A stretch of DNA of 42,477 nucleotides, from NCBI GenBank assembly GCA_036844945.1, contig DAIUEV010000024.1:1-42477 (forward strand), written 5' to 3'. The position numbers and the translations under genes were made by a program. The notes under the pieces were generated by a model, which was given only the letters and a program-made list of their open reading frames with translations, did not search any database and was not told where the DNA came from. Numbering within the stretch: the first letter of the stretch is position 1; the number at the start of each line of letters is the position of its first letter. The DNA comes from Palsa-461 sp036844945 (lineage in GTDB: Bacteria > Actinomycetota > Acidimicrobiia > Acidimicrobiales > RAAP-2). This document shows positions 9,671 through 20,363 of this stretch, piece after piece.

Positions 9671-9770
9671 TCGGCGTGCGGCCGTGACCGGGCGGCCCTC
9701 TGCGAGACTGTCCGGAGCCGGTGGGCACCGCGCACGACCTGGCCGTGGGTTCGGCCACCGTCGGGGATAA

Positions 9771-9775
9771 GGAGG
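9771..9775 (+). promoter_or_regulatory. ribosome binding site GGAGG deciding the GTG start at 9786
   Basis: A full GGAGG core, preceded by AA, sits 10 nt before the GTG. It is one of the clearest Shine-Dalgarno sites in the window and fixes the start of the acyltransferase/SGNH fusion. Confidence 0.6.
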
Positions 9776-9785
9776 GTCCGAGCAG

Positions 9786-11882
9786 GTGGCGAAGCACGCC
9801 AGACCCGTTCGACCCGCGGTGCCGACCCCGGTCGAGACCCCGGTCCCGGACGCGCCGCCCGAGGGCCCGAGTCTTTCGTACATGCCCGCGCTCGACGGGG
9901 TACGGGCATTCGCCGTGCTCGGGGTCATGGCGTTCCACAGCGGGGTCCCGTTCCTGCCGGCCGGGTTCCTCGGTGTCGACGCGTTCTTTGTCCTCTCGGG
10001 GTTCCTCATCACCTCGCTGCTGCTCGGGGAGTGGGCGAAGAGTGCCGGCATCGGGCTCCGCCGGTTCTGGGCCCGACGGGCCCGGCGGCTGCTTCCCGCG
10101 CTCCTGGTCGTCATCGTCTTCGTCGCGGTCTACGCGCGCTTCGCGGTGCCTGCGGGCACCTATCCCGGGCTGCGCGGGGACGCGCTCAGCGCGCTCTTCT
10201 ACGCGGCCAACTGGCACTTCATCGCGGTGGGCGGCAACTACTTCGTCCAGACCGGGCCGGTCTCCCTGCTGACCCACACCTGGTCGCTCGCGATCGAAGA
10301 GCAGTTCTACGTCCTGTGGCCGCTGATCGTTCTCGGATTGCTCCGGCTGACCCGCAGCCTGCGGGTGCTCCTCGGGGTGTGCGTGGTCGGTGCGCTCGCC
10401 TCCGCGCTCGAGATGGCCCTCCTGTACCGCCCCGACGCGGACCCCACCCGCCTTTACTACGGGACCGACACTCACGCCCAGTGCTTGCTCGTCGGCGCGG
10501 CACTGGCCGTCGGGCTGGCCCTCGTGGCCGAGCGCCGCCAGACGGTGGGCGGGCCCGCCGGCTGGGCCGCGTCCGGCGCCGGCGCAAGGACGGCGAGCGG
10601 CCTCCTCGGGGTGGGCGGCGCGGTGGCCACCGCGGTGCTGTGGTGGCGGGGCTCCTACACCGGCTCGTTCCTGTGGCGCGGCGGGTTCCTGGTCGCCGCG
10701 GTCTCGACTGCCGCCGTGCTCGCGTGTGTGGTCACGTCGGCGCGCTCGCCGTTGTCCCGGCTGCTCTCGCTCCTCCCACTGCGGTTCATCGGGCGCATCT
10801 CCTATGGCCTCTATCTCTGGCACTTCCCGCTGTTCCAATGGCTCGACGCCGGCCGGACCGGGTTGACCGGGTACCCGCTCTTCGGGGTGCGCTGCGCGGC
10901 CACTGCGGCGGTCGCCACCTGGTCCTTCTACTTCATCGAGCGTCCGATCCGGCACGGCGACCTGCTGCGGCGATGGCGGGCCTGGGTGGCCACGCCGGCC
11001 GCCGTCGCCGGGGTGGCGGCGGTGGTCGTCGCCACCACCGCGGGGGTCGGGTCGGTCGGAGCGGCGGTCTCCGCGCCGGCGCCGCCGCGGCCGGCGCCCA
11101 CCGGGATCCCGCTCGGCGGCCTCAACGCGTCGAGCGCGACCACGGTGCTGCTCCTCGGCGACAGCACCGCGGTGACCTTCGGGTTCGGGCTCGGGGTCGA
11201 GGCGGCCCGCTATCACGCCACTCTCGTCAACCAGGCGATCATCGAGTGCGGAGTGGCCGAGGTGACCGACGTGCGGACCAGCAGTTCGGTCGAGCCGCCC
11301 GGTCCGGCCTGTCGTCCGAGCACGCCGGCGGCGCAGCAGTGGCCGTCGATCTGGACCACCGACGTCGCCCAGTTCCACCCCGAGGTGGTCGCGGTCCTGG
11401 TCGGACGCTGGGAGGTGAGCGACGTCAAGTGGAACGGGGCCTGGACGAACATCTTCTCTCGCCCATTCGCGGACTACGTCCGGCACCAGCTGCAGCTGGC
11501 GGTCGACATCGGCTCGTCGCGGGGCGCGCGGGTCGCGCTCCTCACCGCCCCCTGTTACGACAGCGGGGAGCAGCCCGACGGAAACGCGTGGCCGGCCGAC
11601 GGCGCAGCCCGGCTGGCCGCGTACAACGACATCGTGCGATCGGTCGCGGCGGCCAACCCGACGGTCGCCTCGGTGGTCGACCTCGACGGGATCGTCTGTC
11701 CGAGCGGGCGCTTCGCCTCGGCGCTCGACGGCGTGCCGGTCCGGGCGCCCGACGGTGTGCACTTCCCCTGGTTCACGGTCGGGCTGCCGCTCGCGGCCGA
11801 TCCCGATACGCTGGCCCAGGTCGACCGGTTCGGGGACTGGATCGGCCCGCTGGTGTGGCCGACGCTGGTGGCGGCGCACTGA
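9786..11882 (+). CDS. acyltransferase-3 / SGNH fusion protein (O-acetyltransferase type)
   Basis: 698 residues, GTG start with a strong RBS. The N-terminal ~390 residues are an acyltransferase-3 membrane domain: YMPALDGVRAFAVLGVMAFH, GVDAFFVLSGFLITSLLL, RRFWARRARRLLPALL, and HTWSLAIEEQFYVLWPL, with about 10-11 helices ending near GDLLRRWRAW. A linker rich in Ala/Pro follows (~420-445). The C-terminal domain is SGNH-like: VLLLGDSTAVTF (~455) and DGVHFPWF (~655) supply Ser and the Asp/His pair. This architecture is that of OafA/OatA-type enzymes, in which the membrane part carries the acyl group across and the extracytoplasmic SGNH domain transfers it to a glycan. It is preceded by another acyltransferase-3 gene and followed after 1 nt by coaE. 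Confidence 0.9.
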   Translation: MAKHARPVRPAVPTPVETPVPDAPPEGPSLSYMPALDGVRAFAVLGVMAFHSGVPFLPAGFLGVDAFFVLSGFLITSLLLGEWAKSAGIGLRRFWARRARRLLPALLVVIVFVAVYARFAVPAGTYPGLRGDALSALFYAANWHFIAVGGNYFVQTGPVSLLTHTWSLAIEEQFYVLWPLIVLGLLRLTRSLRVLLGVCVVGALASALEMALLYRPDADPTRLYYGTDTHAQCLLVGAALAVGLALVAERRQTVGGPAGWAASGAGARTASGLLGVGGAVATAVLWWRGSYTGSFLWRGGFLVAAVSTAAVLACVVTSARSPLSRLLSLLPLRFIGRISYGLYLWHFPLFQWLDAGRTGLTGYPLFGVRCAATAAVATWSFYFIERPIRHGDLLRRWRAWVATPAAVAGVAAVVVATTAGVGSVGAAVSAPAPPRPAPTGIPLGGLNASSATTVLLLGDSTAVTFGFGLGVEAARYHATLVNQAIIECGVAEVTDVRTSSSVEPPGPACRPSTPAAQQWPSIWTTDVAQFHPEVVAVLVGRWEVSDVKWNGAWTNIFSRPFADYVRHQLQLAVDIGSSRGARVALLTAPCYDSGEQPDGNAWPADGAARLAAYNDIVRSVAAANPTVASVVDLDGIVCPSGRFASALDGVPVRAPDGVHFPWFTVGLPLAADPDTLAQVDRFGDWIGPLVWPTLVAAH

Positions 11883-11883
11883 G

Positions 11884-12498
11884 GTGTTCGCCCTCGGCCT
11901 GACCGGCGGCATCGGGAGCGGCAAGACGGCGGTGACCGACCGGCTCGTCCAGCGCGGCGCCGCGTTGGTCGACGCGGATGAGATCGTGCACGAGATCCAG
12001 CGGCCCGGCGGCCTGGCCTACCAGCCGGTCCTGGAGCGTTTTGGCGAGGGGGTCCGCGCCGCCGACGGGACGCTTGACCGCCCGGCCCTGGCCCGGATCG
12101 TCTTCCAGGACGACGAGGCCCGGGCCGCCCTCAACGCGATCGTCTGGCCGCTCGTGGGGGAGCGAATGCGGGAGCGCTCCGAGGAGCTGGCCCCGACGGA
12201 CAAGGTGGTCGTGTTCTCGATCCCGCTGCTGCGCCCCGAGCACCGCGACCGGCTCGGCTACGCCGCGGTGGTGGTGGTCGACTGCCCGACCGAGGTCGCG
12301 GTCGAGCGGCTGGTCGGTGCCCGCGGCATGGACCGCGCCGATGCGCTGGCCAGGATCGGGGCCCAGATCGGGCGGGACGAGCGCCTCGCCCTGGCCGACT
12401 TCGTCCTCGACAACTCCTCGTCGCTCGAACACCTGGACGCCGAGGTCGACCGGCTGTGGCGCTGGATCGGGGCGCGGCGGGCCGGGGAGGCGTCATAG
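11884..12498 (+). CDS. coaE: dephospho-CoA kinase
   Basis: 204 residues from the GTG at 11884, the usual length for the family. It starts one base after the stop of the acyltransferase/SGNH gene. The P-loop is LTGGIGSGKTAV (residues ~6-17), followed by VDADEIVHEIQ (substrate-binding Asp-Ala-Asp) and the lid/C-terminal part RIGAQIGRDERLALADFVLDNS. It phosphorylates the 3'-hydroxyl of dephospho-CoA, the last step of CoA synthesis in the cytoplasm. An upstream in-frame start would read into the previous gene and precede the P-loop by over 40 residues, so it was rejected. coaE followed by uvrB is a common actinobacterial neighbourhood. Coupling to acyl-CoA-using acyltransferases is notable but may be incidental. 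Confidence 0.93.
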   Translation: MFALGLTGGIGSGKTAVTDRLVQRGAALVDADEIVHEIQRPGGLAYQPVLERFGEGVRAADGTLDRPALARIVFQDDEARAALNAIVWPLVGERMRERSEELAPTDKVVVFSIPLLRPEHRDRLGYAAVVVVDCPTEVAVERLVGARGMDRADALARIGAQIGRDERLALADFVLDNSSSLEHLDAEVDRLWRWIGARRAGEAS

Positions 12499-12526
12499 GC
12501 CAGGAGGACCCGACACAGCCGGCCGG

Positions 12527-12532
12527 TACCAT
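12527..12532 (+). promoter_or_regulatory. -10 box TACCAT 7 nt before the uvrB GTG (possible leaderless transcript)
   Basis: A TANNNT hexamer followed by exactly 7 nt and the GTG at 12540. That spacing would put the transcription start on the start codon. No Shine-Dalgarno sequence lies at the right distance. The -35 region is not obvious. Confidence 0.35.
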
Positions 12533-12539
12533 CCCCGAG

Positions 12540-14594
12540 GTGACCGCCTTCGAGGTCGTCTCCCCCTTCCAGCCCGCCGGTGACCAGCCGGCGGCGGTCG
12601 CCGCCCTGGTCAACGGGGTGCAGCGTGGCGACCGCTACCAGACCCTCGAGGGCATCACCGGGAGCGGGAAGACCGCCACGATCGCCTGGACGATCGAGCA
12701 GATCCAGCGCCCAACCCTGATCATCGAGCCCAACAAGTCGCTGGCCGCCCAGCTCTCCTCGGAGTTGCGAGAGCTCTTCCCGAAGAACCGGGTCGAGTTC
12801 TTCGTCTCCTACTACGACTACTACCAGCCCGAGGCCTACCTCCCCTCGACCGACACCTACATCGAGAAGGACTCGTCGATCAACGACGAGATCGACCGCC
12901 TCCGTCATGCCACGACATCGTCGCTGCTCGTCCGCCGCGACGTGATCGTGGTGGCATCGGTGTCCTGCATCTACGGCCTCGGCTCGCCCGAGGAGTACCG
13001 CGACCGGACGGTCGCCCTAAGGGTGGGGGAGGAGCACGAGCAGCGGGGCCTGCTGCGCCAAGTGGTCGACCTGCACTACGACCGCAACGACATGAATCTC
13101 GTGCGCGGGACCTTCCGGGCCCGCGGCGACACGGTCGAGATCCATCCCGCGTACGAGGAGTCGGCCTTCCGCATCGAGTTCTTCGGCGACACGGTCGAGC
13201 GCATCGTCCCCTTCGACGTGCTCACCGGCGAGATGGGTGACGAGCTCGAGGACATCGTGATCTTCGCCGCCACCCACTACGTGGCGGGCGACGAGACCAT
13301 CCAGCGGGCCATCCGGTCGATCGAGGCCGAACTGCAGGAGCGGCTGGCCGCACTGCAGTCCGAGGGCAAGCTGCTCGAGGCCCAGAGGCTCCGGGTCCGC
13401 ACCCAGCACGACCTCGAGATGCTGGCGGAGACCGGCACCTGCTCGGGCATCGAGAACTACAGCCGCCACCTCGACGGCCGCGCTCCTGGGCAGACCCCCT
13501 ACACGCTCCTCGACTTCTTCCCGAAGGACTACGTCACGGTCATCGACGAGAGCCACGTCGCGGTGCCCCAGCTCCACGGGCAGTACGCGGGCGACCGCTC
13601 GCGTAAGGACGTGCTCGTCGAGCACGGGTTCCGCCTGCCCTCGGCGGTCGACAACCGGCCGCTTCGCTTCGACGAGTTCGTGTCGCGGACCCCCCAGACG
13701 ATCTTCGTCTCCGCGACGCCCGGGCCCTTCGAGCGCGAGGAGTCCGCACAGGTGGTCGAGCAGGTGATCCGGCCAACCGGGCTGGTGGACCCCGAGGTGG
13801 TCCTGCGCCCGACGAAGGGCCAGATCGACGACCTCATGAGCCGAATCGACGGCGCGATCGGGCGCGGCGGCCGGGTGCTCGTCACCACCCTCACCAAGAA
13901 GATGGCCGAGGACCTCTCGGACTACCTGGCCGACGCGGGGATCCGGGTGCAGTACCTGCACTCCGACATCGACACGATCACCCGGATCGAGATCCTGCGG
14001 AGCCTCCGCCTCGGCGAGATCGACGTGCTGGTCGGGATCAACCTCCTGCGCGAGGGGCTCGACCTCCCCGAGGTGTCGCTAGTCGCGATCCTCGACGCCG
14101 ACAAGGAGGGGTTCTTGCGCTCCACCTCGTCGCTCATCCAGACCATGGGCCGGGCCGCCCGCAACGTCGAGGGGAGCGTCGTCCTCTACGCCGACACCAT
14201 CACCGACTCGATGCGGGAGGCCGTGTCGGTCACCCAGCGCCGGCGGGAGCGGCAGATCGCCTACAACGCCGAGCACGGCATCGACCCCCAGACCATCCGC
14301 AAGGCGGTGACCGACATCTTGGAGCGCCTCCGGGGGAGCGGGGACGGCTCGGCCCGGGCCAAGCGCAGCCGGGCCGAGGTGCGGTCCCGGACCGGCACCC
14401 GGGCGATGCGGGTCCGCGCCGGGCTCGACCGGCCGGCGACGCCACAGGACTTCTCCGGACCCCCCGAGCTCGTCTCGATCATGCGCGAGGTGGAGGCCGA
14501 GATGCGCCGGGCCGCCGCTGAGCTGCGGTTCGAGGAGGCGGCCCTCCTGCGCGACGAGCTGTCCGAGCTCCGTTCCACCGCCGCGGCCGGCTAG
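12540..14594 (+). CDS. uvrB: excinuclease ABC subunit UvrB
   Basis: 684 residues from the GTG at 12540. I placed the start here because FEVVSPFQPAGDQP is the conserved N-terminus and anything upstream overlaps coaE. Walker A is GITGSGKTATIA (~38-49). The beta-hairpin that clamps DNA reads YYDYYQPEAYLPSTDTYIEK. Helicase motifs include DFFPKDYVTVIDESH and VSATPGP, then VLVTTLTKKMAEDL, GINLLREGLDLPEVSLVAIL and QTMGRAARN. A UVR motif (EMRRAAAELRFEEAALLRDEL) closes the C-terminus for UvrC contact. UvrB is the damage-verification helicase of nucleotide excision repair. uvrA follows after 40 nt. Confidence 0.97.
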   Translation: MTAFEVVSPFQPAGDQPAAVAALVNGVQRGDRYQTLEGITGSGKTATIAWTIEQIQRPTLIIEPNKSLAAQLSSELRELFPKNRVEFFVSYYDYYQPEAYLPSTDTYIEKDSSINDEIDRLRHATTSSLLVRRDVIVVASVSCIYGLGSPEEYRDRTVALRVGEEHEQRGLLRQVVDLHYDRNDMNLVRGTFRARGDTVEIHPAYEESAFRIEFFGDTVERIVPFDVLTGEMGDELEDIVIFAATHYVAGDETIQRAIRSIEAELQERLAALQSEGKLLEAQRLRVRTQHDLEMLAETGTCSGIENYSRHLDGRAPGQTPYTLLDFFPKDYVTVIDESHVAVPQLHGQYAGDRSRKDVLVEHGFRLPSAVDNRPLRFDEFVSRTPQTIFVSATPGPFEREESAQVVEQVIRPTGLVDPEVVLRPTKGQIDDLMSRIDGAIGRGGRVLVTTLTKKMAEDLSDYLADAGIRVQYLHSDIDTITRIEILRSLRLGEIDVLVGINLLREGLDLPEVSLVAILDADKEGFLRSTSSLIQTMGRAARNVEGSVVLYADTITDSMREAVSVTQRRRERQIAYNAEHGIDPQTIRKAVTDILERLRGSGDGSARAKRSRAEVRSRTGTRAMRVRAGLDRPATPQDFSGPPELVSIMREVEAEMRRAAAELRFEEAALLRDELSELRSTAAAG

Positions 14595-14622
14595 GCCAGA
14601 CCGGCCCGTCATACCCCTCCGA

Positions 14623-14628
14623 TAACCT
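14623..14628 (+). promoter_or_regulatory. -10 box TAACCT 6 nt before the uvrA GTG (possible leaderless transcript)
   Basis: In the 40-nt uvrB-uvrA spacer a TANNNT hexamer is followed by 6 nt and then the GTG start of uvrA, with no Shine-Dalgarno sequence. This is the expected layout of an actinobacterial leaderless mRNA. No LexA-type TCGAAC/GTTCGA dyad is visible. Confidence 0.38.
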
Positions 14629-14634
14629 CCGATC

Positions 14635-17506
<2,872 letters not shown>

Positions 17507-17517
<11 letters not shown>

Positions 17518-18145
17518 GCCGTCCGGTCCCCGTGGCGGCGTCGGCCGCCGTCGCGATGAGCTCGGTGCACGTCTCGAGCGGGATCACGATCGAGTCGATC
17601 ACCAGGTCGTAGAGCGCCGGGTCGTCCTGGCGCACCCGGTAGAAGAGCCGCAGGAAGTGGTCGCGGGCCCCATCGGTCTCCCGCTGCATGGCCCGCACCT
17701 CGTCCTCGGGGAGCCCCTCGCGCTCGGCCACCCGGGCCACCCGGGATTCCACGTCGCCGTCGAGGCGGACCCGCAGCACGTCCGGCCGGCCGGCGAGGAC
17801 GAGCATCGCCCCCCGGCCGAGCACCACCCCGCCGGTGGTGTCGGCGATCTGGTGCAGGATCCGCTCGGTCTCGGCCCGGAACTTGTCCGGGTCGTCGGCC
17901 GCCCCGAGGTCCTGGGGCGCCATGGGGACGGCCATGTTGGCGAAGGCCCGGGCGAGCCGGGCCCAGGTCGAGGGGGCCTTCTCGTCCTGGGCGGCGGCCT
18001 CCTCGAGCGGCATCGCCAGCCGTCGGGCCACCGTGGCCGGGATCGCCCGGTCGAAGAAGGCCAGCCCGAGGCGCTCGGCAACCGCCGGGCCGACCACGTT
18101 GCCCCCGGCCCCGAACGACGCGGAGATGGTGACCGTGCGCGCCAC
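17507..18145 (-). CDS. cytidylate kinase-like family protein
   Basis: 212 residues. The N-terminus TVTISASFGAGGNVVGPAVAERLG resembles the glycine-rich P-loop of the cytidylate kinase-like family (canonical ISRxxGSGG), and AFFDRAI follows as in that group. Further family-like pieces are GGVVLGRGAMLVLAG, VLRVRLDGDVESRV and a C-terminal LYDLVIDS. These proteins differ from the essential Cmk of translation-linked operons and their substrate is usually unproven. P-loop residues needed for ATP binding are altered (Ala-Gly-Gly-Asn instead of Gly-Lys-Ser/Thr), as is common in this group. It converges on uvrA, overlapping by 11 nt, and diverges from the membrane-protein gene at 18222 with a 76-nt spacer. 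Confidence 0.75.
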
Positions 18146-18206
18146 CGCGCCATTTCACCACGGCCCGGACGCGCCCGGGCGGTCCGGAGCCGCGGCGGGG
18201 GACGGC

Positions 18207-18212
18207 TACCGT
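18207..18212 (+). promoter_or_regulatory. possible -10 box TACCGT 9 nt before the GTG at 18222
   Basis: A TANNNT hexamer in the 76-nt divergent spacer that would place the transcript start at, or 1-3 nt before, the GTG. There is no Shine-Dalgarno sequence. Same layout as at uvrA and uvrB. Confidence 0.28.
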
Positions 18213-18221
18213 GGCCCGCCG

Positions 18222-20363
18222 GTGGATCCCGGCGACGCACGTGAGTCGCGGCGCCGCTTCCGCGCCGGCTGCGCGGTGGGTGCGCTCGCGGGGACGGTGT
18301 CCTTCGCGTGGCTGCTGACCGGGGGAACCTGGCAGCTGCTCCAGCGCAATCTCTACGCCAACTTCTACGACGTCCAGGCCCGGGCGCTCTTCCATGGGCA
18401 CCTGTCGATGCCGGCCAGCACGCTCACCGTCGAGGGGATTCGGGAGGGCACTCGCACCTACATGTACTACGGCCCGGTCCCGGCGCTGTTGCGCATGCCG
18501 GTCCTCCTCCTCACCCATCGCTTCGACGGCCGGCTCACCATCTGCTCGATGCTCGTCGCGTTCGTGGTCGCGATGGTGTTCGTGTCGCGGCTCGCCTGGC
18601 GGATCCGCGCGCTCGTGACCGGCGCGCCGGTCACGACGGGCGAAGCGGTCCTCATGGCGGTCGTGCTGCTCGTGGCGGGCGTCGGCTCGCAGTTCTTCTT
18701 CCTGGGCAGCGACGCGCTCATCTACCACGAGGCCGAGCTGTGGGGTGCCGCGTGCGCGCTGGGCGCCTTCGACTTCCTGGTCGCCTTCCTCGTCGCGCCG
18801 TCCCGCCGGTCGCTTCTCGGAAGCGGGCTCTTCGCGGGGCTCGCCATCTTGACCCGGGGTTCGGTCGGGGCCGGGCCGGTCGTCGCGCTCGGGGTCGCCG
18901 GCCTCGCCTACGGCGGGCTGGCCGCCGCCGCGGCGGTCCGGGCCCGGCGGGCCGGGGTCCGAGCGCCGGTGACCGGGGTCGAGCCGGGGCCGCACCGGCT
19001 CCTCGCCCGGCTCGGCCTGCCCGAGGTCGCTCGTCGCGGCGCGTGGGCGACCGGGCTCCTCGTCGCCGCGGCGCTCCCGGTGGTGCTGTACGTGGTGCTG
19101 AACGAGCTCAAGTTCCATACGCTGGTCAGCCTGCCGCTCGAGCACCAGGTGTTCACCCAGGTGAACCGGAACCGCCGGATCACCCTGGCCGACAACGGCG
19201 GCAGCCTGTTCGGGCTGAAGTTCGTGCCGACCGCCCTCGTCCAGTACCTGCGGCCCGACGCCCTGTCGCTCAGCCGGCTCTTCCCGTTCCTCGCCTTCCC
19301 CCCGAAGGCGGTCGTGGTGGGCCACGTCCACTACGACACCCGGGACTTCTCCTCCAGCCTCACCACCTCCATGCCGGCGGTGATGGCGATCGGGATCGTC
19401 GGCCTCGTCGCGGTGTTCCGGCGGCCCCGCCCGGGCCGGGGCTCGCTCGCCGCACTGCGGCTCCCGGTCCTCGGCGCGGCGGTCGGCACGGTCGGGGTGT
19501 TGACGATCGCGTATGTCGCCAACCGCTACCTGGCCGACTTCCTGCCCCTCCTGGCCCTCACCGCGCTCGCCGGCCTGCCGGTGCTGCGCGTCGCCTGGCG
19601 GTCGTGGCGCCCCGCCACCCGCCGGCTGGCCGCGGCGGCCCTCGCCGTCCTCGCCCTCTTCGGGGTCTGGGTGAACGTCGGGCTCGCGCTGCTCTACCAG
19701 CGCGAGCTCCGGCCGTCGGTCCCGATCGTCCAGCGCGCCGGCTTCGTCGCCTTCCAACAGCGGCTCGACACCGACCTGTTCGGGAGCGACCGGCCCGAGG
19801 TGACCGAAGTGGCGGCGCTGCCGGCCCCGGGGCCGCCCGGCGCGCTCGCCATCCTCGGGCGCTGCGTCGCCCTCTACCAGTCCGACGGCAGCGACTGGGA
19901 GGCGGTCGAGCGGTCCCAGGCGGCCGGCCACTACCGGCTGCGGGTGGTCTTCCCGGCCCGGGCCCCCGGCCGGTTCTGGCCGCTGCTCGTGAACGGGACC
20001 CGGGACCACGCCGACTACCTCGCGGTCCAGCCGCTCGGCCCCGGCCGGATCCGCTTCGCCTACCTCTTCGAGGGCTTCCACCAGGGCTGGGTCTACGGAC
20101 CGGCGGTGTCGGTGACCCCCGGCCGTCCCTACGTGGTCGACGCGGTGTTCGACTGGCGCCTCCCGCAGGTCGAGGCCCACCTCGACGGGGCGGCGATGCT
20201 CTCGGCGCGCCTCGTCCGGCCGACCGCCACCTTCGACGTCGGCGTCGACCCCCTCGGCGGGCCGGCCGTGGCCCGGTTCCCGGGGGGACTGCGCCGGCTG
20301 CCGGTGCCCACCCCCACCTGCTCGGCGCTCCTCGGCCGCCTCGACGCGGCGGGACCGGGTTAG
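18222..20363 (+). CDS. multi-spanning membrane protein, GT-C glycosyltransferase-like, with C-terminal soluble domain
   Basis: 713 residues from the GTG at 18222, chosen because earlier in-frame starts would overlap the divergent gene and only the sequence after MDPGDARESRRRF looks protein-like. The first hydrophobic helix (~residues 15-35) is followed by a polar loop (NFYDVQARALFHGHLSMP), then about ten further helices to ~residue 505. The early Asp-containing loop after helix 1 recalls GT-C polyprenyl-phosphate-sugar-dependent glycosyltransferases, but I do not see a family-defining motif. The last ~190 residues are soluble and beta-rich (HYRLRVVFPA, GRIRFAYLFEGFHQGW, PYVVDAVFDWRLPQVEAHLDG), possibly a lectin-like sandwich. 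It ends tail to tail with the glycosyltransferase/methyltransferase gene, overlapping 4 nt. Function not assigned. Confidence 0.75.
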   Translation: MDPGDARESRRRFRAGCAVGALAGTVSFAWLLTGGTWQLLQRNLYANFYDVQARALFHGHLSMPASTLTVEGIREGTRTYMYYGPVPALLRMPVLLLTHRFDGRLTICSMLVAFVVAMVFVSRLAWRIRALVTGAPVTTGEAVLMAVVLLVAGVGSQFFFLGSDALIYHEAELWGAACALGAFDFLVAFLVAPSRRSLLGSGLFAGLAILTRGSVGAGPVVALGVAGLAYGGLAAAAAVRARRAGVRAPVTGVEPGPHRLLARLGLPEVARRGAWATGLLVAAALPVVLYVVLNELKFHTLVSLPLEHQVFTQVNRNRRITLADNGGSLFGLKFVPTALVQYLRPDALSLSRLFPFLAFPPKAVVVGHVHYDTRDFSSSLTTSMPAVMAIGIVGLVAVFRRPRPGRGSLAALRLPVLGAAVGTVGVLTIAYVANRYLADFLPLLALTALAGLPVLRVAWRSWRPATRRLAAAALAVLALFGVWVNVGLALLYQRELRPSVPIVQRAGFVAFQQRLDTDLFGSDRPEVTEVAALPAPGPPGALAILGRCVALYQSDGSDWEAVERSQAAGHYRLRVVFPARAPGRFWPLLVNGTRDHADYLAVQPLGPGRIRFAYLFEGFHQGWVYGPAVSVTPGRPYVVDAVFDWRLPQVEAHLDGAAMLSARLVRPTATFDVGVDPLGGPAVARFPGGLRRLPVPTPTCSALLGRLDAAGPG

